Part shown: positions 17,173 to 24,887 of the stretch, piece by piece
How the letters are laid out: each line of letters opens with the position of its first letter
How positions within the stretch are numbered: the stretch's first letter is position 1
Source: Pseudomonas sp. RIT-PI-q
Lineage (GTDB): Bacteria > Pseudomonadota > Gammaproteobacteria > Pseudomonadales > Pseudomonadaceae
NCBI RefSeq assembly: GCF_001297125.1
Contig: NZ_LHPC01000027.1
Coordinates: forward strand, 61,066 to 125,065
Direction of reading: 5' to 3'
Length of the DNA stretch: 64,000 nt
Notes under the pieces: model-generated
The model's database searches: none
Told to the model about the DNA's origin: nothing
The model's input: only the letters and a program-made list of their open reading frames with translations
Position numbers and translations under genes: made by a program

Positions 17173-17535
17173 ATGCTGGAATTCGAGAGTCGCATCGGAA
17201 GCGGTGGGGTTGGCAAAAGTTGACCTGGTAAAAGATGAAGATGGAAACTATTTCACAAGAAAGACGTTCAGCAATAATCAGCCAACAAGCTTCCCTGATG
17301 AGCCAGTCACGAATATACGAAGTCGCTTCACTCGGGTGACTAGCGTACAAGCTGACCTTCAGCATCGTAATATAATGCCAGCCATTTACTCTCAGCTAAA
17401 TGAGAGCTCTCCTTAGTTTTAATGCCTGTTTCGGCGTCAACACTTGATAAAAATTTGCGTTTAGACCGGAGCCTCGGCGCAGCTGAATCCCTGCGAAGAA
17501 CCGTATCCAACTATAGAATTGAAAGTTCTCATTGA
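17173..17535 (+). pseudogene. Decayed serine/threonine protein kinase N-lobe
   Basis: Three frames join into the start of a protein kinase. From the ATG at 17173 (GGGGGAG upstream) the frame reads MLEFESRIGSGGVGK, a glycine-rich nucleotide loop. One extra A in the AAAA run near 17217 throws it out of frame, and the next frame resumes with VDLVKDEDGNYFTRKTFSNN, where the Lys of TRKTF fits the ATP-binding lysine. It continues through LQHRNIMPAIYSQLNESSP (the HRNI region before the hinge). A stop at 17414 is followed in a further frame by LMPVSASTLDKNL to 17535. The catalytic loop and C-lobe are missing. AT-rich like the R-M genes next to it. Confidence 0.65.
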
Positions 17536-17606
17536 TCCAAAGTGGCCTAATCACATCAGAATAATTAGACCGCCCTGTGTAAGATGTATCAAGCGTAACG
17601 CTTTTC

Positions 17607-19223
17607 CTACATGATTTTTTTTACGGCTTTTTCCTCAATCAACCATTCCATATCCAAGCTATAGTCAGGAATGGAAACTCTTTCATACTTAATTTCTCGA
17701 TCAATGCTAGCAGCCAAGATCGCCTGATTTACACCGAAAGAAGCTCCATATCCAGGGATAGATATACTTTTAGACATTTCGTCTGAGGAAACAATAACTC
17801 CCCCAATGCAAGCGATAGTATCAATAATAAATAAACGCCTGGCCAACGCTTTTCGGCCCGGACTAATAGCTAACTTACCAAAGTTATCTGATACGAGCGC
17901 CTTATCTATGGCGTAAGAAAGGCTCCTACTGATTTCTTCTTCGCTGTAGCCTTCGGATAGCAAAATTTCCCTAACGCTTGAAATATCTCCGTCTTCTGTC
18001 CTCATGATGGCATGTTCGACTTCAACAGGAGTAATGAATCCAATCAGCTGTAACTCTCTTCGAAGCCTGATCCATAAAGAGCGAACTTGAATAAATGAGT
18101 GAGTATCCGTCATTCTCATCATATGAAGCAGATCGCCTCTTAATGAGGCAAAGTATCCAGCGCCATCAAGATACTCAACGAACCTCGCGCCTGGAAATAT
18201 TGCCGATGTATATTGACGGGATGATACTGTCTGATCTACGACCTTATGAGAAACACTGCCTGAATCACCGGCGTAAAACTGAGACTGTATGAATATTTTT
18301 TTTTGCCAACCTTCGCGCTCAAATGGCAATACAAAATCATACGCCCGTGTCTTCTTCTTAACTTCACCCGCCTCAATAACAGGCTCTATACCGATTATAG
18401 CGTCAGAGGTGTTGAAATCACGGCCTGGCTCCAAGCCAATCAAAATAAGCTTTTCTCGCAAAATTTCTTCTGGAAGATGACCTGCGGATGCGGAAACAGA
18501 GCCGCGCACTTTAAAAATCACAGCGGGAGTTATCAGACTATGAGCCGCGTCTTCAGAGATGGCCCTACAGTCGATATATGATTTGCAAACGGCCCAAAAC
18601 TGTGAGACATCATTGCGATCTGCAACGATTAAAGAAATATATTCAAATAGCAAAACTTCGATGCTAGTTTTTAAATCGATACCAGAACTTGTTAGAGCCT
18701 CCTGCCGTAAATTAAAATCTCTACAGCCGACAATGGCACGAGCCAATTTCGCCGCAATATCTCTCGATGTCACAGTGTTGCCAAATGGTTTAAGTCGAAA
18801 GGACACATTCAGCCTGCCAATCTTCTCCGGAAACTCTGGTGAAAAACCATCTTGCCGTAACTTAATCGTAAAATGGTTTTTGAGATTATTGTCGGTAGCA
18901 CCCGTAACCAAAAACAACAAACCAAAAAATGAAAGAACAAACTCCGCGGCCGCCAATTCTGAACGAACAGTGTTTAATCCGGATGTATCGAGCATTTCAT
19001 GCGTAGCACTAATAACCGCATCTCTGATAAGAGGCAGCGCACAATCATCAATCGATGCGAAGTTATTGAGTCGCCCAGCTAAACACTCAATAACTGCACC
19101 GATACTACGTAACTCATGCTTAAATTTCTCAGTGCCTTTTATCTCATGAAGCTGAGGTGTTAACCACGAATCGAACTCTTCAACTTTCTGTTCAACTGTG
19201 AGCACCTCAAATGGTAACTTCAT
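17607..19223 (-). CDS. Putative type II restriction endonuclease
   Basis: About 538 residues (552 from the ATG at 19265). I do not recognise a named enzyme. Near residue 310 of the long form is a PD-(D/E)XK-like core: YDFVLPF (D310) followed after 16 residues by IFIQSQFYAGDSG, where a QSQ triplet stands in the ExK position. The C-terminal 100 residues contain helical segments resembling a winged helix (SSVREILLSEGYSEEEISRS). It is divergent from a DNA methyltransferase gene, the usual context of a cognate endonuclease. The start at 19223 (MKLPFEVLTV) has AGGG six bases upstream; the ATG at 19265 has no SD and lies inside a palindrome. Codon use is AT-rich, unlike the flanks, indicating horizontal transfer. 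Function is inferred from context. Confidence 0.6.
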   Translation of the reverse strand: MKLPFEVLTVEQKVEEFDSWLTPQLHEIKGTEKFKHELRSIGAVIECLAGRLNNFASIDDCALPLIRDAVISATHEMLDTSGLNTVRSELAAAEFVLSFFGLLFLVTGATDNNLKNHFTIKLRQDGFSPEFPEKIGRLNVSFRLKPFGNTVTSRDIAAKLARAIVGCRDFNLRQEALTSSGIDLKTSIEVLLFEYISLIVADRNDVSQFWAVCKSYIDCRAISEDAAHSLITPAVIFKVRGSVSASAGHLPEEILREKLILIGLEPGRDFNTSDAIIGIEPVIEAGEVKKKTRAYDFVLPFEREGWQKKIFIQSQFYAGDSGSVSHKVVDQTVSSRQYTSAIFPGARFVEYLDGAGYFASLRGDLLHMMRMTDTHSFIQVRSLWIRLRRELQLIGFITPVEVEHAIMRTEDGDISSVREILLSEGYSEEEISRSLSYAIDKALVSDNFGKLAISPGRKALARRLFIIDTIACIGGVIVSSDEMSKSISIPGYGASFGVNQAILAASIDREIKYERVSIPDYSLDMEWLIEEKAVKKIM

Positions 19224-19262
19224 AATATCCCTGCTTACACAATGAGCAATTTTAGCTTTATC

Positions 19263-19276
19263 CATATAGCTATATG
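19263..19276. promoter_or_regulatory. 14-bp perfect palindrome between R and M genes
   Basis: CATATAGCTATATG is exactly self-complementary. It lies in the space between the preferred endonuclease start (19223) and the methyltransferase start (19314), overlapping the alternative endonuclease ATG. A regulator binding here would control both divergent promoters. No C-protein gene is visible, so the methyltransferase itself is one candidate; this is inference. Confidence 0.5.
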
Positions 19277-19313
19277 TAGTAGAATCTGCACACAGGTTAC
19301 AAGGAAAAGCGCA

Positions 19314-20630
19314 ATGAGCATTGATCTTAAACGAAGCACAAGCAAAATAGCAACATCACTTGGCCTTTTAAGTCAACTGCCTCGATCGTTAGATCAATGC
19401 AAGAAAACTACTCATATTCCGATTAACTTTCAGAAAGTAGATTGCACATTGCTTCGTGGGGACAATCTGGATGCTCTTGCGCTACTCTCAGGCTTAAACA
19501 ATCCCTTTGTGGATTTTTGTTATATCGACCCGCCTTATAACACCAAAAACAAGTTTATTTATAATGACACTCGGACTGGTAACTCCTCTGAAGTTTTCGG
19601 CTCACATTCAGAATGGATGACTTTCATGTTGCCGCGATTAGTAGCGGCACATTCCGTCATAAATGAAACAGGATTTATAGCCGTCAGTATTGATGACCAC
19701 GAACAACCCTATTTGAGGCTGTTGCTGGATAAAATTTTTGGTGAAGAGAATTTTGCTGGCAATATCGTAGTTTGTCGCAGTAAAAACGGCAAGGGTAGTA
19801 ATAAAGGCATCGCCGTAAATCATGACTATGTCGTTGTCTATTCCAAGAGCCATCAGGCTGAAATTATTGGATTGGGTGATGACGAGACAAAATATGACCA
19901 GCAAGACATTCATGGCCGATATAAAGTAGATGGCTTATTCAGAAAAAAAGGCGATGCCAGCAAGAGAGAAGATCGCCCGAATATGTTCTATCCTTTGTAT
20001 TACGATGAGCTAGGTCGCGTTTTCACAAAAAAGAGCCATAGCAATCAAAAAGAAGTTTATCCCGTTGATAGTAAGGGTATAGAGCGGCGGTGGCTTTGGG
20101 GACGCGATAAAGCCGAGTTAGAATCCTGGAAACTGTACGCTAGCAAAAATGGCGTCATCTATGTAAAAAACTATAGCTCTCATGACAAAAAAATCAAAAT
20201 CAGAAGTTTTTGGGACAACAATAAATACTTAACAGAACGTGCAACCAGCCAAATAAAAGATATTTATGGTGAGAAAATATTCGAAACACCAAAGCCAGTT
20301 GAACTCATTGAAGACTTGATACTTTCGCTATCCAGTAAAGATTCTGTGATTCTTGATTTTTTCGCAGGGACTGGAACTACAGCCCACGCGGCGCACAACC
20401 TAAACTTAACCGACGGCGGCTCTAGAAAAGTCATATTGGTTGAACAAGACATTAACATCTCCGATGCACATGTCGCCTTTAGTTATGGATACAGAACAAT
20501 CGCAGACATCACTGAAGCACGACTTCAGTACATTTCAAAAGAACAAAATTCCTATAGCTACGAATCAATAAGCCTTGACGATCTGAATGCGACCAATGAT
20601 CAAAAGAACGTGTCATTGGCTTACGGGTGA
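19314..20630 (+). CDS. Site-specific DNA methyltransferase (beta-class, N6-A or N4-C)
   Basis: 438 residues. Catalytic motif IV is YIDPPYNT (D72-Y75), followed by the target-recognition region. The SAM-binding motif I is near the C-terminus: VILDFFAGTGTTAHA. Motif IV before motif I defines the beta class, which includes type III Mod and several type II enzymes. DPPY methylates adenine N6 or cytosine N4. At 438 residues it is shorter than most type III Mod proteins and no Res helicase is nearby, so a type II role with the divergent putative endonuclease is likelier. The ATG at 19314 has AAGGA nine bases upstream and fits better than 19242. AT-rich codons. Confidence 0.88.
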   Translation: MSIDLKRSTSKIATSLGLLSQLPRSLDQCKKTTHIPINFQKVDCTLLRGDNLDALALLSGLNNPFVDFCYIDPPYNTKNKFIYNDTRTGNSSEVFGSHSEWMTFMLPRLVAAHSVINETGFIAVSIDDHEQPYLRLLLDKIFGEENFAGNIVVCRSKNGKGSNKGIAVNHDYVVVYSKSHQAEIIGLGDDETKYDQQDIHGRYKVDGLFRKKGDASKREDRPNMFYPLYYDELGRVFTKKSHSNQKEVYPVDSKGIERRWLWGRDKAELESWKLYASKNGVIYVKNYSSHDKKIKIRSFWDNNKYLTERATSQIKDIYGEKIFETPKPVELIEDLILSLSSKDSVILDFFAGTGTTAHAAHNLNLTDGGSRKVILVEQDINISDAHVAFSYGYRTIADITEARLQYISKEQNSYSYESISLDDLNATNDQKNVSLAYG

Positions 20631-20883
20631 CGTGTCACCACACTGTCATTTTGATTCCTTAGGCATTTGTGCTTAGCGCCTGCCATCTACTGCTTGGATC
20701 AGGCAGTATTCCACGTCACTCGCGGTGTGCCTCTGGGCGACGCATTGCCCATGGCTTCGGACTCTGTTCCCCAAATTGCGGGTCCTGATATGTCGGGATC
20801 TGCAATTTGAAAGAGTAGCGCTATCTACGTGTTGCGTTGCTCAGCGTCAATGTCATCACTAGAAAAGGACCTCTGACGTCTTT
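20631..20883. other. Right flank of the AT-rich island
   Basis: About 250 bases with GC returning to the chromosomal level. I see no gene, no terminator and no copy of the tRNA-Arg 3' end that would mark an attachment site. Confidence 0.5.
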
Positions 20884-21153
20884 TCACTCAGTCGTCCAAT
20901 CAAACTCGTCGTACTCATCATCGTCCTCCTCGTCCTCGATCAACTCATTATCAAGGACGTCTTCCTCCAGAGCTTCTTCTGCCTGCTTCGCCAGCAGAAA
21001 CTCCTTGCGACTCTCAGTCACAGCTCGCCGTAGTTCCTCGCCCTTCACAGGGCAGTTGAGCATTTGGGCGATGCGGTCGATTTTTTTTGCCACGGCATCC
21101 TCCAACGCATCGGCTATAGGCCGATAGTGCGCGCTTTCGGGCGTCGATGCCAA
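20884..21153 (-). CDS. Small acidic hypothetical protein
   Basis: 89 residues, unrecognised. The first 65 look helical and mixed in charge (ALEDAVAKKIDRIAQMLN), and the last 25 are almost entirely acidic (LIEDEEDDDEYDEF). The start would be TTG at 21153, with GAGGAG about 12 bases upstream, and the gene follows the anti-sigma gene at 21174 by 20 bases on the same strand, so it may be the last gene of that operon. Codon bias fits coding sequence. The acidic tail suggests a nucleic-acid-mimic or chaperone-like role at most; no function is assigned. Confidence 0.5.
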   Translation of the reverse strand: MASTPESAHYRPIADALEDAVAKKIDRIAQMLNCPVKGEELRRAVTESRKEFLLAKQAEEALEEDVLDNELIEDEEDDDEYDEFDWTTE

Positions 21154-21173
21154 ATGGGCGACCGCTCTTCTCC

Positions 21174-21797
21174 TCAGTTTTTTTGCAATTCCTTGAGTCG
21201 GGCGGTGAGGTTTTCATTGGGGAAACGCTTGTGCAATGTCTTCAGCAACGCGTCGGCTGCTTTTGTCTGACCGGTATTTTGCAGGCGCACCACTTCCCGC
21301 AATTGCTCATCCAGCGTTTTCAAAGGTGCTGCTGCACGTTTGCTGAACTTCGCTTCATCGGCCCTTTCAGCGTTGATCGATTCGCTCTGCGCCGGGGCGG
21401 CAAAATCGGCCATTGGCGCCGCAGGGGCCGACATGGCGCCAGCCGGAGCGGCCAGCGAGCGGGCAACTGACGACGGCTCCTGTGCAGCCTCTTTTTTGGC
21501 GACCGGTGCGGATGCTTTTGGCACGGGAGCGAAGTCGTAGCTCGGCGCTTGTTCCGGCGTTCGTTGCACCAGCGCCAGCATCAGCGCGACGCCGACGAGG
21601 CTGGCAAATGCGACCAGCCAACGGGGTTTCTGGCAGGCCTGGACCCAGCGTTGCCACAGGCTTGGCTTGCGCGCAGGGACTTCGCGGTGCGCGGTGGCGA
21701 GGATGAAAGCATCCAGATGTGCCGGTGGTTCACCAGCCGCGTGTTCACGAAAGTGCTTCACCACTTCCTCCTCCGGTGTAGGGCGGGCGTCAGTCAT
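21174..21797 (-). CDS. Putative membrane-bound anti-sigma factor
   Basis: 207 residues: a cytoplasmic N-terminus of about 55, one membrane helix (WLVAFASLVGVALMLALV), an Ala/Pro-rich periplasmic linker, and a C-terminal helical segment resembling a half-TPR (LREVVRLQNTGQTKAADALL). This topology and the 4-base ATGA overlap with the ECF sigma gene before it suggest it sequesters that sigma factor. No zinc-binding HxxxCxxC motif is present, so it is not a ZAS-type anti-sigma factor. Role inferred from position. Confidence 0.65.
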   Translation of the reverse strand: MTDARPTPEEEVVKHFREHAAGEPPAHLDAFILATAHREVPARKPSLWQRWVQACQKPRWLVAFASLVGVALMLALVQRTPEQAPSYDFAPVPKASAPVAKKEAAQEPSSVARSLAAPAGAMSAPAAPMADFAAPAQSESINAERADEAKFSKRAAAPLKTLDEQLREVVRLQNTGQTKAADALLKTLHKRFPNENLTARLKELQKN

Positions 21798-22393
21798 GTC
21801 AGTACCTCCTCGGCCAACAGCCGACGCAGTTTTTGCTGGGCGTAACGCAAGCGGCTTTTGACGGTTTCCAGCGGTGTTTCGGTGAGGGTGGCGATCTGCG
21901 GAAGGTCGAGATCGCCGTGAGCGCGCAGCAGGAACACTTCGCGCTGGTCGGCGGGCAAGGTTTGCAGGGCAGTTTCGAGGCGTTGGGTGTCGCGGCTCAG
22001 GCTTAGCAGTTGCGCCGGATCTGCCGCGTCATCGCTCAGGGCGTGAATCTGTTCGTCATAGCTGTCGTGCAAGGGATTATGAATTCCGTGTTTGCGCCAG
22101 TGATCGATCAGGCGGTTGCGGGCAATCTGGTAAAGCCAGGTACGAAAATTCGCCCGACCTTGTGGCTGGCTGGTGCTGCGGATCAGGCTCAGCCAGGTCT
22201 CTTGGTAAACCTCTTCGGCCAGTTCGGATTTGCCGCTGAGGCCCAGCAGGAATCGATAAAGTCCCTGGCGATGGCGGGCGTACAAGATCTCGAACGCCGG
22301 TCCGTCGCCCGAGCGATAGCGCGCCAGCAGCGATGCGTCGCTGCTGGCATCAGTGCTCAATTCAGGAGCCGTCATGTCCGTGATGACCTCCAT
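21794..22393 (-). CDS. ECF-family RNA polymerase sigma factor
   Basis: 199 residues with sigma region 2 (FEILYARHRQGLYRFLLGLS, ELAEEVYQETWLSLIRST, FRTWLYQIARNRLIDHWRK) and region 4 (LPADQREVFLLRAHGDLDLP, ATLTETPLETVKSRLRYAQQ). It directs transcription of an unknown envelope or stress regulon. Its ATG at 22393 shares a base with the stop of the upstream VWA gene (TAATG), implying translational coupling; an internal ATG at 22375 is an alternative. The anti-sigma gene overlaps its 3' end. Confidence 0.9.
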   Translation of the reverse strand: MEVITDMTAPELSTDASSDASLLARYRSGDGPAFEILYARHRQGLYRFLLGLSGKSELAEEVYQETWLSLIRSTSQPQGRANFRTWLYQIARNRLIDHWRKHGIHNPLHDSYDEQIHALSDDAADPAQLLSLSRDTQRLETALQTLPADQREVFLLRAHGDLDLPQIATLTETPLETVKSRLRYAQQKLRRLLAEEVLT

Positions 22394-24099
22394 TACTCAA
22401 CGTGTCGGGCACTGGGCATCTGATTCGAGGCCGTCGACATTCGCAGGCTCTGCGCCAACTCCACCAATTGCACGAACTCGGCCCGCAGACCGAATCGATC
22501 GTCACCCCGTGCGCCGCGAGCCAGGGCTTCGGTGTCCTTGAGGCTGAAATCACCGGTATAACGCCCGTCCTTGAGCTGCTGGGAAAACGCTGCCACGGCA
22601 GCCGCAAATCGCAGGTCATCGCTGGCTTTTCCGACATCACTGCTGACGATAGGCCGTTCGATCAAGCGACTGTTCCCACCTTCCGGCAACTGATATCGCA
22701 CGCGCAGCATGGCCAATTCACCCGTACTCCCGGAAACAACCGCCCCGGAATTGCCATAACGCAGCGGCTCCAGCCAGCCCTTCTCGCCCTTGGGCACAAT
22801 TTCGTACAGCGCTGTCACCGTATGCCCTGCACCGATTTCGCCGGCATCGACTTTGTCGTTGCTGAAATCCTCACGCTTCAACGCCCGATTCTCATACCCC
22901 AACAGTCGATATTCGCTGACCTGCGCCGGGTTGAACTCCACTTGCAGCTTCACGTTTTTGGCCACCACCGCGAGGGTCGATCCGAGCTGGTCCACCAGCA
23001 CCTTGCGTGCCTCGCGCAGGTTGTCGATGTAGGCATAGTTGCCGTCGCCAGCGTCAGCGAGTTGTTCCATCAGGTGTTCATTGTAGTTATCCACACCAAA
23101 ACCAAGGGTGGTCAGCGAAACGCCGGTCTTGCGTTTATCCACAGCCATTTGCTTGAGGCTGTCGAAGTCGCTGATGCCGACATTGAAGTCACCGTCAGTG
23201 GCTAGCAGGATACGGTTGATGCCTTTGGCGATGAACGCCTGCTGCGCCATTTGATAAGCCAGTTCAATCCCCGACGCTCCGGCCGTCGAGCCGCCTGCGG
23301 TCAGGTGATCGATGGCGGTACGAATTTTCGCTTTTTCCCGTCCGGAAGTCGGTTCCAGCACTACACGCGAATCGCCGGCGTAGACCACCAACGAAACCCG
23401 GTCCTGCTCGCGCAATTGGTCGACCAGCAATTTCAGGGTGCTTTTGACCAGTGGCAAACCTTCCCGACGATCCATCGAACCGGACACGTCTACCAGAAAC
23501 ACCAGGTTCGCCGGGGCCAGCTCCGCGACTGCACGGTCCGAAGCCTTGATGCCGATGCGCAACAATCGGGTGTGCGGGTTCCACGGCGACGGCGCCAGTT
23601 CTGTAGTCACGCCAAACGGCGAGCCATCGGTGGGCAAGGCGTAATCGTAGGGAAAGTAATTGACCATTTCTTCCAGCCGCACCGCGCCTTCGGGTGGCAG
23701 GCGGCCCTGATTGAGCAAGCGGCGGACGTTGGCATAGGCGCCGGTGTCGACGTCGGCGCTGAAGGTCGAGACCGGTGCTTCGGCCACGCTGTGGATCGGG
23801 TTATCCGCCAGCGCTTGATACTGCTCGCGCTGCTCGTCCTGATAACCGGGCGCAGGGGCTTCAGACATCGGGGCATAGCCCGCCATCGGTGCCGGACGCA
23901 CACTGCGTTTGGCCATCGAGGCGTCCGCCATGACCGCCTCGGTACGCACCAGCGCCTCGGTCTTCAGCTCGCCCTGAGCCGGAGGTGAAACCGAGGCGGA
24001 ATCGGGCTTGGATGAAACGCCGCAACCGGCAACGGCCAGCAGCAACCCGGCGGCGAAACCCTGGGCGGCCGGGCGGAGGAAATGCAGAGGGAGGGACAT
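22393..24099 (-). CDS. von Willebrand factor A domain lipoprotein (YfbK-like)
   Basis: 568 residues. A lipoprotein signal ends in LLLAVAGC (lipobox VAGC), followed by a low-complexity linker. Next come a VWF N-terminal domain (FSADVDTGAYANVRRLLNQG), a VWA domain with intact MIDAS start FLVDVSGSMDRREG and ATDGDFNVGISDFDSLK, and a C-terminal DUF3520-like region (YEIVPKGEKGWLEPLRYGNS). It should be anchored at the envelope and bind protein partners through a metal-dependent adhesion site. It is the first gene of an operon with an ECF sigma factor and an anti-sigma factor, so it may report envelope state to them. That last point is inference. Confidence 0.88.
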   Translation of the reverse strand: MSLPLHFLRPAAQGFAAGLLLAVAGCGVSSKPDSASVSPPAQGELKTEALVRTEAVMADASMAKRSVRPAPMAGYAPMSEAPAPGYQDEQREQYQALADNPIHSVAEAPVSTFSADVDTGAYANVRRLLNQGRLPPEGAVRLEEMVNYFPYDYALPTDGSPFGVTTELAPSPWNPHTRLLRIGIKASDRAVAELAPANLVFLVDVSGSMDRREGLPLVKSTLKLLVDQLREQDRVSLVVYAGDSRVVLEPTSGREKAKIRTAIDHLTAGGSTAGASGIELAYQMAQQAFIAKGINRILLATDGDFNVGISDFDSLKQMAVDKRKTGVSLTTLGFGVDNYNEHLMEQLADAGDGNYAYIDNLREARKVLVDQLGSTLAVVAKNVKLQVEFNPAQVSEYRLLGYENRALKREDFSNDKVDAGEIGAGHTVTALYEIVPKGEKGWLEPLRYGNSGAVVSGSTGELAMLRVRYQLPEGGNSRLIERPIVSSDVGKASDDLRFAAAVAAFSQQLKDGRYTGDFSLKDTEALARGARGDDRFGLRAEFVQLVELAQSLRMSTASNQMPSARHVE

Positions 24100-24187
24100 G
24101 GGGGCTGACCTCAGGAGGAAATTGATCCATTCATCCTCTGAGACGGACAGCCCCCCGGGTTCGGGTTAACTCACCTGAAAAAAATCT

Positions 24188-24748
24188 TCAGCGGTGATAA
24201 CGCCGCACCACGCTGCTGTTTTTCAGCACATGGCCTTTGATTTTTTCCAGCAGTTGCGCGCGCGTCAGCCCGGCGGGCAACGCCTCTGGCGCCAGGTCCA
24301 GGGCATACAGCTGAATAATGTAGTGGTGCGCACTGTCGCCAACCGGAGGGCAAGGGCCGACATACGTCGTGGTGCCTTTGCTGTTGGTGCCGCCCACGCC
24401 TTCGAGGCCCGGTTTGGCGCCGACGCCGGCCGGGATCTGGTGCGTAGTGGCCTTGATTCCGTAATGCACCCAGTGATCGACCCCTTGTCCTTTCTGGCCA
24501 TCGGGGTCGTGCATGACAATGGCGTAGCTGAGCGTGCCTGCGGGGCCGGTGTTCCAATTGAGCGCCGGCGAAACATTATGCCCGCCGCAGCCCGGGGCAT
24601 CGCTGGCAGCGGCCGAGGTGAACAGTCGATCATCGGTAACACCTGGGATGTTCAGGGTGAAACGTTCCTGGGCCTGCGCCGGAAATTGCACGCAAAGGGC
24701 GACTGCAATGGCCGCCAGCCAAGGGTTCAGAGAGGTCAATCGGGTCAT
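24188..24748 (-). CDS. PEBP family protein (YbhB/YbcL type), exported
   Basis: 186 residues with a signal peptide (LAAIAVALCVQFPAQAQERF). The phosphatidylethanolamine-binding-protein fold is shown by SPALNWNTGPAGTLSYAIVM, HDPDGQKGQGVDHWVHYGI, YVGPCPPVGDSAHHYIIQLY (the GPCPP and HHY ligand-site motifs) and a C-terminal helix. E. coli YbcL and YbhB are the nearest familiar members; ligands are uncertain. The start is the ATG at 24748 preceding the signal peptide, since the longer frame would bury it. Confidence 0.88.
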   Translation of the reverse strand: MTRLTSLNPWLAAIAVALCVQFPAQAQERFTLNIPGVTDDRLFTSAAASDAPGCGGHNVSPALNWNTGPAGTLSYAIVMHDPDGQKGQGVDHWVHYGIKATTHQIPAGVGAKPGLEGVGGTNSKGTTTYVGPCPPVGDSAHHYIIQLYALDLAPEALPAGLTRAQLLEKIKGHVLKNSSVVRRYHR

Positions 24749-24887
24749 ACCGGAACACCTTTTGCGGGTGGGGCCGTCGTCGGCGAGCAAACTATAGCTG
24801 GACCGTTCGTGCGGTGGCAGTGGGAATTGGCTGAACCTCGAGATAAGCGCCAAACTCTTAACTGAAACGCCTGCCTGGAGAGCGATC

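Noticed and set aside
17057..17365. 102-residue minus-strand frame overlapping the kinase remnant
   Set aside because: It runs antisense to the kinase-like sequence, has no SD and contains no recognisable motif; the plus-strand kinase motifs explain the region better.
19242..19313. Upstream extension of the methyltransferase to 19242
   Set aside because: It would cover the palindrome and lacks an SD, whereas the ATG at 19314 has AAGGA at proper spacing.
16830..20883. Integrative element with attL at tRNA-Arg
   Set aside because: No integrase, and I could not find a repeat of the tRNA 3' end at the right flank; I therefore describe an island, not a defined mobile element.
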